From Pollutimonas sp963712655 (GTDB lineage: Bacteria; Pseudomonadota; Gammaproteobacteria; Burkholderiales; Burkholderiaceae_B), in NCBI GenBank assembly GCA_963712655.1, contig CAVQIT010000006.1, forward strand, positions 248,001-312,000: DNA of 64,000 nt, given 5' to 3'. The notes under the pieces are model-generated. The model made no database searches. It was not told where the DNA came from and saw nothing but the letters and a program-made list of their open reading frames with translations. The position numbers and the translations under genes are program-made. Positions 19,510 through 28,800 of the stretch are shown here, piece after piece (within the stretch, counting starts at the first letter, position 1; every line of letters starts with the position of its first letter).

Positions 19510-20016
19510 ATGAATAACGGCACGTCCAAACTTCTGCATCTCATCGCCGCGCTTTGTGTAGCGGCCGTGGCAATAGCCCTGGTGTCCCAGCATGTGTTCG
19601 GCATGCGTCCCTGCGCCTGGTGCGTGTTGCAGCGTGTGGTTTTCCTGGCGATTGCCGCGGTTTGCTGGCTGGTGCCGCTGCTGGGCCGCCGTTCCGCCCT
19701 GGCCGGCCGGATTACGGCGTTTCTGGCCGCTGTGCTGAGCGCCTGCGGCATGCTGGTCGCCTGGTACCAATACACCGTGGCCGCCAATATGTTTTCCTGC
19801 GACCAGACATTCGCGGACCGCTTCATGGTCGCCAGCGGCCTGGATGCGCATTTGCCGTGGATCTTCGGGATTTTCGCGTCGTGCATGGACGCGAAAGTCA
19901 GCTTGCTTGGCCTGGAATATGCCTTGTGGGGCTTGGGATTGTTTGCCGTGACGGCTGTGCTGGCGCTGGCAGCCTTGCTGCGGCGCGGCTCGCGGGGAAT
20001 ATCGAAACGCGCCTGA
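19510..20016 (+). CDS. dsbB: Disulfide bond formation protein DsbB
   Basis: Inner membrane quinone reductase that re-oxidises DsbA. The 168-residue product has four membrane segments, the first periplasmic cysteine pair in RPCAWCVLQR, and a second periplasmic loop with FSCDQTF and ASCMDAK holding the other two cysteines. The conserved GMRPCAWC and WYQYTVAA contexts fit the betaproteobacterial branch. Start at ATG 19510; earlier in-frame codons from 19426 are not membrane-like. Confidence 0.92.
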   Translation: MNNGTSKLLHLIAALCVAAVAIALVSQHVFGMRPCAWCVLQRVVFLAIAAVCWLVPLLGRRSALAGRITAFLAAVLSACGMLVAWYQYTVAANMFSCDQTFADRFMVASGLDAHLPWIFGIFASCMDAKVSLLGLEYALWGLGLFAVTAVLALAALLRRGSRGISKRA

Positions 20017-20091
20017 GTGGCCCGATGCGGCCATGCGCCGCGCCCAGGCGGCGAGAACTTCCAGGCATGCTATATGCCCCTGCTCGTACCA

Positions 20092-20255
20092 GGGATTCTT
20101 TGATCAAATCGCCCGCATCCGATGCGCCCGCTGACGGGATGGCCGGCAAGGCGGGATGTGGCGTCAATAGTGGTTCTATTGACATCACATCCCAATGCTG
20201 CAAGACGCCCGTCAGCGGGATGCAGCAGCCGGGTGGGTTTGATCAGAGAGTCCTT
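20092..20255. repeat. Imperfect 164-bp palindrome (MITE- or REP-like)
   Basis: The whole stretch is symmetric about position 20173. Matched arms include the outer TTTGATCA blocks (20099-20106 and 20238-20247), CCCGCTGACGGG (20127-20138) with CCCGTCAGCGGG (20208-20219), GATGTG (20155-20160) with CACATC (20186-20191), and the centre TCAATAG-TGGTT-CTATTGA. It occupies nearly all of the space between dsbB and the diiron gene. There is no T-run after it, so it is not a standard terminator. It may be a non-autonomous mobile element. Confidence 0.7.
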
Positions 20256-20283
20256 GGGTATATAGTTGAAGCAAGGCACAAAG

Positions 20284-20291
20284 CCAAAGGA
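20284..20291 (+). promoter_or_regulatory. Strong ribosome binding site deciding the start at 20302
   Basis: AAAGGAGG lies ten bases before the ATG at 20302 and is the strongest Shine-Dalgarno match noticed in the window. It argues for MHEFTRTAAD as the N-terminus of the diiron protein and against the upstream in-frame start at 20266. Confidence 0.7.
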
Positions 20292-20301
20292 GGTTCGGGC
20301 A

Positions 20302-21126
20302 ATGCACGAATTCACCAGGACAGCAGCAGACTGGACTCTGGATCAGATTCCGTTTCAGGACATCGATCGTTCAAACACCAGGGGCCGGGAAGACTTGTTT
20401 TATGTGGTTGCCGCCGCGTCTTTCGTCGAAATCGCAGCCGATTTATACACCGATAACCTGATACAGTATTTCGATGGCGACGACGAGGTCATCGACTGGC
20501 TGGAAAACCGCTGGAAGCCTGAAGAAGTGCGCCACGGCCATGTTTTGCGTGCCTACATAGGCCATGTGTGGCCGGAATTCGATTGGCGGCAGGCCTATTC
20601 CGCTTTCTATGCCGACTATGCGCCACGCTGCACCATGGACGAATTTGAAAAAAGCCGCTGCCTGGAAATGGCTGCCCGTTGCGTCGTCGAAACCGGCACC
20701 GCGACCTTTTATCAGGCCTTGAGCCAGCAAACCACGGAGCCTGTGCTGGCGGGCATCGCGGCACGCATCAGGGCCGATGAAATCGGCCATTACAAATACT
20801 TCTACCGCTACTTCAGGCGCTATAACGCCAGCGAAGCGCCAGGACGCCTGCGCATTATGGGGGCTATTAAACGGCGCATGCTCGAAGCCCGCAACGACGA
20901 TGCCGAATGCGCGCTTTGGCATGCATTTATTGTCCGCCGGCCCGAGGCCACCCCCGATAAGGCGGCGTTTCGCGCGCTACGCGCCCAACTGGGGCGGCAG
21001 GTTCGGCGCCATTACCCGGTTTCCATGGCCACCAAGATGCTGCTTAAGCCGCTGGATTTGCCCGAGCCTGTCATGCGTTTGCTGCAAGGCCCCGTGGCCA
21101 GGCTGACAACCAGGCTGATGTTCTAA
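20302..21126 (+). CDS. Ferritin-like diiron protein (acyl-ACP desaturase-like fold)
   Basis: The 274-residue product shows the four ligand regions of a four-helix diiron site: a Glu in ASFVEIAADLYTDN, EEVRHGH (ExxH), a Glu in CVVETGTATFYQAL and DEIGHYKYFYRY (second ExxH). This order matches soluble diiron oxidases, including type-2 fatty acid desaturases and related ferritin-like proteins. The substrate cannot be told from sequence. No signal peptide or membrane anchor, so it is probably cytoplasmic. It is a single gene preceded by a palindromic element and followed by the repeat island, so its immediate context is accessory. Confidence 0.75.
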   Translation: MHEFTRTAADWTLDQIPFQDIDRSNTRGREDLFYVVAAASFVEIAADLYTDNLIQYFDGDDEVIDWLENRWKPEEVRHGHVLRAYIGHVWPEFDWRQAYSAFYADYAPRCTMDEFEKSRCLEMAARCVVETGTATFYQALSQQTTEPVLAGIAARIRADEIGHYKYFYRYFRRYNASEAPGRLRIMGAIKRRMLEARNDDAECALWHAFIVRRPEATPDKAAFRALRAQLGRQVRRHYPVSMATKMLLKPLDLPEPVMRLLQGPVARLTTRLMF

Positions 21127-21202
21127 GTGAATGACGCTTGCTTAGGTGGCTGCGGGCGGCCATGGTACAGGATGGCGATGCGATCGCCCGGTGTGAGCCA
21201 AG

Positions 21203-21732
21203 GTGTCACTATCGCTTGAATCGTCTGCTGGCGGTGTTCGTGTTGTTTGCCGACGGGTTTATCTTGCCTGTGATCGCTTGAGTCGTCTGCTGGCGAGATT
21301 CGTACTGTTTGTGGGCGAGATTCGTACTGTTTGTGGGCGGTATTCGTATTTGCTGGTGGAGTTCGTATTTGCTGGTGGAGTTCGTATTTCTCGCGCCGTC
21401 CGTCGAGGGTAAGGCCAGTGGGCGCCAGCCCGGTCGGCCGTTCAGGCGCCTGCGCGCCTGACACCGCACGCTAATCTCGTCCGGCGGCCGCTGCCTGGTT
21501 GCGTTCTTCTCGGTCGCCTCGGCGGCACGCCTTCCTTCGATTCCGCTTGCTCGGCCTCCGACGGGCTGGCGCCCACTGGCCTTACCCCCGACGGACTGTG
21601 GTGTTTTGTGGCCACGGTTGTCGGGACGGCTCGGGTTCTTGCGCTTCGTTGGCTACAGGTTTTGGGATTGAAAGAGTTTGCTGTGCCCGGTGCTCACGCC
21701 CCTGCACGGGGCGAGAGCACCTTACGCGATTG
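21203..21732 (+). repeat. Structured mosaic repeat, left copy
   Basis: Three parts in order. First, a degenerate tandem array (21211-21394) of roughly 19-22 base units such as GAGATTCGTACTGTTTGTGG and GGAGTTCGTATTTGCTGGT. Second, a long stem: 21399-21432 pairs with 21562-21595 with one mismatch over 34 bases and encloses a hairpin TCAGGCGC-CTGC-GCGCCTGA (21442-21461). Third, a terminal hairpin at 21689-21721 (GGTGCTC, CGCCCC, loop TGCAC, GGGGCG, GAGCACC), preceded by GTGCCC and followed by TTACGCG. A diverged copy lies in reverse at 22586-23185. Short open frames across it are in different frames in the two copies and look like by-products. Confidence 0.75.
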
Positions 21733-21739
21733 CCGTAAT

Positions 21740-21876
21740 TTTAAGGGTGTTTTCGTGCGTCGATCACGTCACGCAAGTGGAAGCTCGGACAAGCATCGGC
21801 CACGCGATCCGCATCGGGGAAAAAGCGGCGGTAATGCTGCCCGATGATTTCGTGGCTGCTTCGTCCAAGGGGAAGG
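21740..21876. other. Unassigned stretch between repeat and IS remnant
   Basis: No convincing gene. A 93-residue open frame (21678-21959, plus strand) runs across the hairpin, this stretch and the IS end; it has no recognisable domain and its start lies inside the structured repeat, so I do not call it. Confidence 0.4.
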
Positions 21877-22500
21877 GGTCTGTCAGTATTTTTGTGTTTG
21901 AGGCGTTTAAGCCCCGACGTTGTTTTGGGGTTGGTAGATTCATGCTATCTCAGCGGTAAGGATTAGTGAAGCGTTCTGCATACAGGATGGCGAACTGATT
22001 CATGGCAGCCTTCCACTCATGCGTGGCGCTGCCCCATCCCTCGGTGATATTGCGCAGCACCAGCCACAGCAGCTTGGTGGCGGCTTCGTCCGAGGAGAAG
22101 TGCCCTCGTGCCTTGATCGCCCGACGCAGTTGTGCGTTGATGCTCTCGATTGCATTGGTCGTGTAGATAATCTTGCGGATCGCAGGGGGGAACGTAAAGA
22201 ACGGAATTACCCGATCCCAGGCCCGGTGCCAGGCCTGGGCGATAGACGGGTAGCGCTGCCCCCAAGGGCCTTGTTCAAACGCACTCAACGTTCAAACGCA
22301 CTCAACGCGCCCAGAGCCGCCTCCACGGTGGCGCCGCGTAGATCGGGCGCAGCGCTGCGGCCACTGTGCGTCGCTCCTTCCAACTGGCGTAGTCCAGGCT
22401 CGAACGCATCAAATGCACGACGCAAGTCTGCAGCGTCGTGGCCGGGTACACCGCTGCCCCCGCATTCCAAAATCTGTGTAAGGTGCTCACAGCCTCTAAT
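21877..22500 (-). mobile_element. IS256-family insertion sequence remnant
   Basis: The 3' part of an IS256-type element. The likely terminal sequence GTCTGTCAGTATTTTTGTG begins near 21879, followed by the transposase C-terminus. The other IS end and the transposase N-terminal half are missing: similarity stops near 22500. The remnant lies exactly between the two inverted mosaic repeats. Confidence 0.75.
21950..22490 (-). pseudogene. IS256-family transposase, truncated and frameshifted
   Basis: The C-terminal block IIYTTNAIESINAQLRRAIK, ARGHFSSDEAATKLLWL and LRNITEGWG is the mutator/IS256 transposase signature, in frame from 22288 to the stop at 21950. The part before it (TTLQTCVVHLMRSSLDYASW, then KERRTVAAALRPIY) is in two other frames. 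The break lies at a perfect 17-bp tandem duplication (22274-22290 and 22291-22307). The N-terminal half with the first catalytic Asp is absent, so no active transposase can be made. Confidence 0.85.
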
Positions 22501-22585
22501 CACACTTCCTAGGCCCATGATCATCTTGCACGGCAAGATCTGCGAGATTGGCCGTAATCCTGTCGAATCAACAGCCCCGTCACGT
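22501..22585. other. Junction between IS remnant and right repeat
   Basis: No gene or motif recognised here. The transposase similarity has ended and the right mosaic repeat, read on the minus strand, has not yet been fully left behind. Confidence 0.35.
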
Positions 22586-23185
22586 GCCCAACCGTGTAAG
22601 GCTATTTTCGGCCCACCAACGGGTGGGCCGGAAATTGCCGGGCACTGTAACGTCTTCGATCAGCAACAACACGACCCAAGCGCAAGAATCCAGACCGTGC
22701 CAGCGCCCGTGTTTGAGACACACCGGAGTCCGTCGGGGGTAAGGCCTGTGGTGGCCAGCCCGTCGGAGGCCGAGCAAGCGGAATCGTAGGCAGGCGTGCC
22801 GCCGAAGTGACCAAGAAGAACGCAACCAGGCAGCGGCCGCCGGACGAGATTAGCTCGCGGTGTCAGGCGCGCAGGCGCCTGAACGGCCGACCGGGCTGGA
22901 CGCCACAGGCCTTACCCCCGACGGACGGCACGAAAAACGGACGGCACTAGAGACGGACGGCACTAGAAATACGCACCCCACCAGCAAATACAAACTCCAA
23001 CAGCCAATACGAACACCGCCCACAAACAGTACGAACCTCGCCAGCAGACGATTCAAGCGCCCGCAGGCAAGATAAACCCGTCGGCAAACAATATATGAAC
23101 ATCACCAGCAAACAATACGAACGCCGCCAACAGACGACTCCAGCCTCGCGGGCACTACGAACTTCGTCAGCAAAAAAATCCAAAC
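22586..23185 (-). repeat. Structured mosaic repeat, right copy (inverted)
   Basis: Reads on the minus strand in the same order as the left copy: tandem array (about 23185 to 22930) with a different unit count, including three copies of GTGCCGTCCGT against one in the left copy; long stem formed by 22892-22925 and 22729-22762; the same internal hairpin (22863-22882); then a terminal hairpin at 22600-22639, again preceded by GTGCCC and followed by TTACACG. The terminal hairpin has a different sequence and length (9-bp upper stem, loop CGTT) but sits in the same place. Overall it resembles the left copy closely across several hundred bases. Confidence 0.75.
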
Positions 23186-23282
23186 TCCCCCTGCTCCGTC
23201 ACAACATCCTGGCATCGCCTCTGCTGATACAGTTGCGCTAAGCCATCGCCATTCGTTCTAGATCCTGTTGATCAGAGGACCT
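23186..23282. other. Short spacer downstream of the DUF808 gene
   Basis: No gene or terminator recognised; it separates the right mosaic repeat from the 3' end of the DUF808 gene. Confidence 0.35.
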
Positions 23283-24257
23283 TCAAGCTTTCCCGAGGCG
23301 AACCGCGCGCCTGGCCATCGTTACGGCGAACAAGGCCGCCGCGCCGGCGGCCATGCCCACCAGCGCATTTGCCAGCGTAGGACCCAGCAAGCTTGCCGTC
23401 CGGCTCAGCAAGCCTGGCGAATTGTCTGGATCCAACCCGGTCAAATCGTGAATGAACGTCTCGGCGCCCGGAATCCCATGGATCAATATGCCGCCGCCGA
23501 CCAAAAACATGGCGATGGTGCCGACTATGGACAGCGACTTCATCAAGTATGGCGCCAATACCAGGATGGCCGCGCCCAGACCGCGCAGCAAACGGGTAAA
23601 GAGCCCGGCGCCCGCCCGCTGGCTCAGGTAAAGCCCGGCATCGTCCAGCTTCACAATGCCCGCCACCAGGCCATAGACACCTACCGTCATGATGATGGCT
23701 ATGCTGGCCACGACTGTTGCTTGAGTCAGGAACGCAGCGCCGGCGACCGTGCCCAGCGTGATGGCAATAATCTCGGCCGAAAGAATAAAGTCGGTGCGTA
23801 TCGCGCCCTTGATCTTGCCTTGCTCAGGAGTAGGCTCGCCTGCCGCGGCAATCGCGACACTCGCCGCGTTCGATTGCCCGGCCGGCGTGACCACGATGTC
23901 CAAATGCGCCGCGTCTTGTGAATGGAAAAGGCTGTGGATGACTTTTTCGACGCCCTCGTAACACAGATAGATGCCGCCCAGCATCAGCAAGGGGGTGATG
24001 GCCTGGGGCAAGAAAGCACTGATGGCCAGCGCCGCCGGCACCAGAATCAGCTTATTGACGAACGAACCCTTGGCCACCGCCCAGATCACCGGCAGTTCGC
24101 GGTTTGAAACGACTCCCGTCACTTGCTGCGCGTTCAGGGCGATATCGTCGCCCAGCACGCCGGCGGCTTTTTTGCCGGCCGCCTTGGTCATCAGCGCAAC
24201 ATCGTCGAGAACACTGGCAATGTCGTCAAGCAAAGCCAACAAGCTGGCTGCGGCCAT
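23283..24257 (-). CDS. DUF808 family membrane protein
   Basis: The 324-residue product starts MAAASLLALLDDIASVLDDV and contains GDDIALNAQQVTGV, then several hydrophobic segments (ALAISAFLPQAITPLLMLGG; SAEIIAITLGTVAGAAFLTQ; VASIAIIMTVGVYGLVAGIV; GTIAMFLVGGGILIHG). This is the pattern of the DUF808/YedI family of inner membrane proteins, whose function is unknown. The second of two close ATGs (24257) has the better-spaced AGGA upstream. It is encoded alone and convergent with nothing obvious. Confidence 0.88.
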   Translation of the reverse strand: MAAASLLALLDDIASVLDDVALMTKAAGKKAAGVLGDDIALNAQQVTGVVSNRELPVIWAVAKGSFVNKLILVPAALAISAFLPQAITPLLMLGGIYLCYEGVEKVIHSLFHSQDAAHLDIVVTPAGQSNAASVAIAAAGEPTPEQGKIKGAIRTDFILSAEIIAITLGTVAGAAFLTQATVVASIAIIMTVGVYGLVAGIVKLDDAGLYLSQRAGAGLFTRLLRGLGAAILVLAPYLMKSLSIVGTIAMFLVGGGILIHGIPGAETFIHDLTGLDPDNSPGLLSRTASLLGPTLANALVGMAAGAAALFAVTMARRAVRLGKA

Positions 24258-24346
24258 ATGCATCCTGAGTTTCGAGTTTATGAACTGCGGATATTACAGC
24301 GTGCCGGCCAGCCTGGCGAGAGTCGTTACAAGCGCAACAGGCGCCC

Positions 24347-25822
24347 TCATAACGAGGCGGCATCCGTCCTTCCAGCGTGATCCCATCCGCCTCCGATGGC
24401 CCGAATCAGATTGACCGCCGCCTGGGCGCGTTCTCCGCCCAATTGCACGGCAGTGCGTTTCTGCTGGAGAACCACGCGGTCGGCGTCTATCACCTCAAGA
24501 TAACTGACCGACCCTTCGCGATATTGAGTCTGGGCAAGCTCGGCGGCCCGGGCCGCCGCCTGCACCGCGGTGTTTTGCACATCGGTCTGCGTGCCCAGGA
24601 TGCGCAGACTGGACAGATTGTCTTCCACCTCCCTGAAGGCGCTCAATACGGTCTGGCGATAGACCGCCACGTCTTCTTCATAAACGGCGCGGGCGCGATC
24701 CAGGCCCGCCTGGCGCTGGCCGCCGTCGAAAATAGGCAGGGACAGCATCGCGCCAACCAGGGGACCCAATAAAAAGCTGCGGCTGGACCATTGGAACAAG
24801 TCTCCCAACTGGGACGACTCATAGCCAAGCGCACCGGTTATGTTCAGGCGCGGGAAAAACGCCGCCTTGGCGGCCCCTATTCGCGCATTCGCCGCGGCCA
24901 TGGCGCGTTCGGCCGCGGCGATATCCGGACGGCGCTCCAGCAGCGACGAAGGCAAGCCGGCGGGAATTCCGACATCGACCGTTTGCAAAGGATGCCGCGC
25001 CACCGAGAAATCGGCGGGCGTCTTGCCCAGCAGGATAGCCAAGGCATGTTCGGCGACCGCGCGCTGGCGCTCGATGCCCAGCGATTCCGATTGCGCCGAC
25101 GCCAGTTCGGATTTGGCGCGCGCGACATCCAGTTCGCTGATGTCGCCTTCCGCGTAACGCCGCTCCACCAAGCCAAGAGTCTGGCTGCGCAGGCGGACTG
25201 TGCCGCGATACAGATCTTGCTCGGCGTCGAGCCGGCGCAGCAGGAAATAGGCTTGCGCCACATCCGCTTGCAAGGCCAGTTGCACCGAGCGGAACAGCGC
25301 TTCGCTTTGCTGGGCATCGGCGGTCGCGGCATCGACGTCGGCGGCGACGCGGCCGAACAGATCGGCTTCATACGATACGCCGGCCTGGGCGCGCCACAGC
25401 GTGGACGGCGAGTTCGGGGCATTGTCCGGCAAGCCCAGGGATGCGTTGGACGCGCGCTGACGGGTCGGTCCGAAGCCGGCATCGATCGCGGGGAAAAGCT
25501 CGGAACGCGCGCCCTGCCGCAAGGCGCGGGCCTGGCCGACGCGGGCCGCCGCGGCTTTCAGATCCTGATTTGCGGCCATTGCCTGTTCTTCCAGGGCATC
25601 CAAGGCCTTATCGCCGAATACCGCCCACCACCGGCCGCGCTCGATATCGTCGGACGGCTGGGCATTTTTCCAGTGCCGCGCTTCTTGCGGCGACAAGGAG
25701 GCTTCTTTGAAAGCGGCCGGCGTATCGACCGGCGGGCGTTGATAACGAGGCCCGACCGAACATCCGGCCAGCATCAATAAAACGGCGCCCAATGCAAAGG
25801 TAAATCGTTGCGGCATGATCAT
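24347..25822 (-). CDS. RND efflux outer membrane lipoprotein (NodT/OprM family)
   Basis: Outer membrane channel of a tripartite drug efflux pump. The 491-residue product has a lipoprotein signal with lipobox LMLAGC, followed by SVGPRYQRPPVDTPAAFKEA, and two repeated OEP domains (about residues 60-260 and 270-480) with RARALRQGARSELFPAID and LERRPDIAAAERAMAAANAR, the second a hallmark of the NodT subgroup. The start at 25822 (ATG ATC ATG) has GGAA nearby; 25816 is equally possible. It follows the permease by 19 bases in the same operon. Confidence 0.93.
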   Translation of the reverse strand: MIMPQRFTFALGAVLLMLAGCSVGPRYQRPPVDTPAAFKEASLSPQEARHWKNAQPSDDIERGRWWAVFGDKALDALEEQAMAANQDLKAAAARVGQARALRQGARSELFPAIDAGFGPTRQRASNASLGLPDNAPNSPSTLWRAQAGVSYEADLFGRVAADVDAATADAQQSEALFRSVQLALQADVAQAYFLLRRLDAEQDLYRGTVRLRSQTLGLVERRYAEGDISELDVARAKSELASAQSESLGIERQRAVAEHALAILLGKTPADFSVARHPLQTVDVGIPAGLPSSLLERRPDIAAAERAMAAANARIGAAKAAFFPRLNITGALGYESSQLGDLFQWSSRSFLLGPLVGAMLSLPIFDGGQRQAGLDRARAVYEEDVAVYRQTVLSAFREVEDNLSSLRILGTQTDVQNTAVQAAARAAELAQTQYREGSVSYLEVIDADRVVLQQKRTAVQLGGERAQAAVNLIRAIGGGWDHAGRTDAASL

Positions 25823-25841
25823 TGCTATATTCCGGTAATTC

Positions 25842-28800
25842 TTAGTGTTCGATGTTTGACGCGAGCAAAGGCGCTTCATGTGCGGTGGCTGAATGCAATG
25901 GACGGCCGCCTATCGAGCGCAGCAGCACATAGAACACCGGCGTCAGGAACAGACCGAACAGGGTCACGCCCAGCATGCCGAAGAACACGGCGATACCCAT
26001 CGCATGGCGCATTTCCGAGCCCGCGCCGGCTGGAGGTCACCAGCGGCACCACGCCCATGATGAAGGCGATCGACGTCATCAGGATCGGGCGCAGACGCAG
26101 GCGGCTGGCCTCGATCGCGGCGGTCAAGCGGCGTGCGGCCTTGCAGTTCCAGTTCGCGGGCGAACTCCACGATCAGGATGGCGTTCTTGCAGGCCAGGCC
26201 CACCAGCACCATCAAGCCGATCTGCGTGAAGATGTTGTTGTCGCCGCCGGTCAGCCAGACGCCCGCCAGCGCGGCCAGGATGCTCATCGGCACGATCAGG
26301 ATCACCGCCAGCGGCAAGGTCAGGCTTTCATACAGCGCGGCCAGCACCAGGAACACCAGCAGCACGCTGATCGGGAACACCCAGATGCCGGCGTTGCCCG
26401 CCAGGATCTGCTGATAGGTCAGATCGGTCCATTCGAACTTGACGCCGCGCGGCAGCGTTTTAGCGGCGATGCGTTCGGCCGCGGCCTGGGCCTGGTCGGA
26501 CGAATAGCCCGGCGCGGGGCCGCCATTGATGTCGGCGGCGGTATAGCCGTTGTAGCGAACCACCATTTCCGGACCAAAGGTCGGCGTCACCTTGACCAGC
26601 GACGACAGCGGCACCATGTCGCCCGAGGCATTGCGCGTCTTCAATTGCAGGATGTCTTCCGGCCGCGAGCGGAACGGCGCATCCGCCTGGGCCCGCACCT
26701 GGTATACGCGGCCGAAGCGGTTGAAGTCATTGACATACAGCGATCCCAGGTAGATCTGCATGGTGTCGAACACGTCGGTCACCGGCACGCCCAGTTGCTT
26801 GGCCTTGACGCGGTCCAGATCGACGTCCAGCTGCGGCACGTTGATCTGGTAGCTGGAGAAAGCGGGACCCAGTTCCGGCGCCTTGCGCGCTTCGGCCAGG
26901 AAAGCCTGCGCCGCGCGCGTCGAGCTCGGCATAGCCCAGCGCGCCGCGGTCTTCGAGCTGCAGCTTGAAGCCGCCCAGGGTTCCCAGGCCCATCACAGGC
27001 GGCGGCGGAAACACGGCGATGAACGAGTCCTTGATCGCCGGCAAACTGCTGGTTGAGCGACGTCGCGATGCTATTGGCCGACAGCGCCTCGCCATGACGC
27101 TCGTCGAAGGGCTTGAGCGCGACGAAGACGATGCCCGGCGCTGGAGCTGTTGGTAAAGCCGTTGATCGACAAGCCCGGGAAACGCAATGGCGTTTTCCAC
27201 GCCCGGCTGCTTCAGCGCGATATCGTCATGCGGCGGATCACGCTCTCGGTGCGATCCAGCGAAGCGCCGTTGGGCAATTGCGCAAAGCTGATCAGGTACT
27301 GCTTGTCCTGCGCCGGCACGAAACCGCCCGGGCACGACATATGACACCGCCGACGGTCAGGCGCCAGCAGCACCAGCATACACCCCCATGGCCGAGCCTT
27401 GCGCGAGATCACGCGCGGAGACGCCCTTGGCATAGCGGTCGGAAGCGCGGTTGAAGAAGCGATTGAAGCCGGCGAAGAAACCGCCCAGCACGCGATTCAT
27501 GCCGCGCGTCAGCGCAGTCGGGTTTGTCATCGTGGCCCTTGAGCAGCAGCGCCGCCAGCGCCGGCGACAGGGTCAGCGAGTTGAAGGCCGAGATCACGGT
27601 CGAGATGGCGATCGTCATGGCGAACTGCTTGTAGAACTGGCCGGTCAGGCCCGTCATGAAAGCCAGCGGCACGAACACCGCGACCAGCGTCAGCGCGATG
27701 GCGATGATCGGACCGCTGACTTCCCGCATGGCGCGATAGGTGGCGTCGCGCGGCGACAGGCCCGTCGGCGATATTGCGTTCGACGTTCTCCACCACCACG
27801 ATGGCGTCGTCCACCACGATCCCGATGGCCAGCACCATGCCGAACAGCGACAGGGCATTGATCGGTGTAGCCGAAGGCCAGCATCAGCGCGAAGGTGCCG
27901 ACGATGGACACCGGCACCGCCAGCAGCGGAATGATGGACGCGCGCCAGGTCTGCAGGAACACGATCACCACCAGCACCACCAGCGCGATGGCTTCGAGCA
28001 AGCGTGTCGATCACCGCCTTGATGCTGGAGCGCACGAACTGGGTCGGGTCATACACGATGCGGCTATTCAACCGACGGCGGGAAAATCCGGCCGACAGTT
28101 CCTTCATGGCGGCGCGCACCTGGTCCGAGACGGCCAAGGCGTTGGCGCCCGGCGACTGCATGATGGCCAGCGCCACCGCCGGCTTGTTGTTCAGCAGCGA
28201 ACGCAAGCCGTATTCGGATGACGCAAGCTCGACGCGCGCCACATCGCCCAGCCGGGTCACGCCGCCGTCGGGCGAGTCTTGAGCACGATGTCGGCGAACT
28301 CGGCCTCGGTCTGCAAGCGGCCTTGCGCGTTGACCGATAATTGCAGAGGCACGTCGGGCAAGCTGGGCGAAGCGCCGATGACGCCGGCGGCCACCTGCAC
28401 GTTCTGCTCGCGGATGGCGGCCACCACGTCGCTTGCCGTCAAGCCGCGCTGCGCCACTTTCTGCGGATCGAGCCAGACGCGCATCGAATAGTTGCCCGAG
28501 CCCCACAACTGCACTTCGCCCACGCCGGAAATGCGCGCCAGCCGGTCCTTGACGTTGATCAGCGCATAGTTGCGCAGATACGTGATGTCGTAGCGGTCGT
28601 CGGGCGAGATCAAGTGCACCACCATGCGTCAGGGTGGGCGAACTCTTGACCGTCGTCACGCCCAGCCGCTGCACGTCTTCAGGCAAGCGCGGCAACGCCT
28701 GCGACACGCGGTTCTGCACCAGTTGCTGCGCCTTGTCCGGGATCGACGCCCAGATTGAAGTTCACGGTGATCGCCAGGTTGCCGTCGCTGTTTGCCTGCG

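Noticed and set aside
21211..21394. CRISPR array
   Set aside because: Units are about 20 bases, degenerate and directly adjacent, without spacers of constant length, and no cas gene is near.
21123..21464. 113-residue minus-strand frame beginning MSGAQAPERPTGL, with a related 71-residue frame at 22860-23075
   Set aside because: Both run over the stem and tandem array of the mosaic repeat and diverge through unit-number changes and frame shifts. The shared start follows from the conserved hairpin DNA; I see no sign of selection on the protein.
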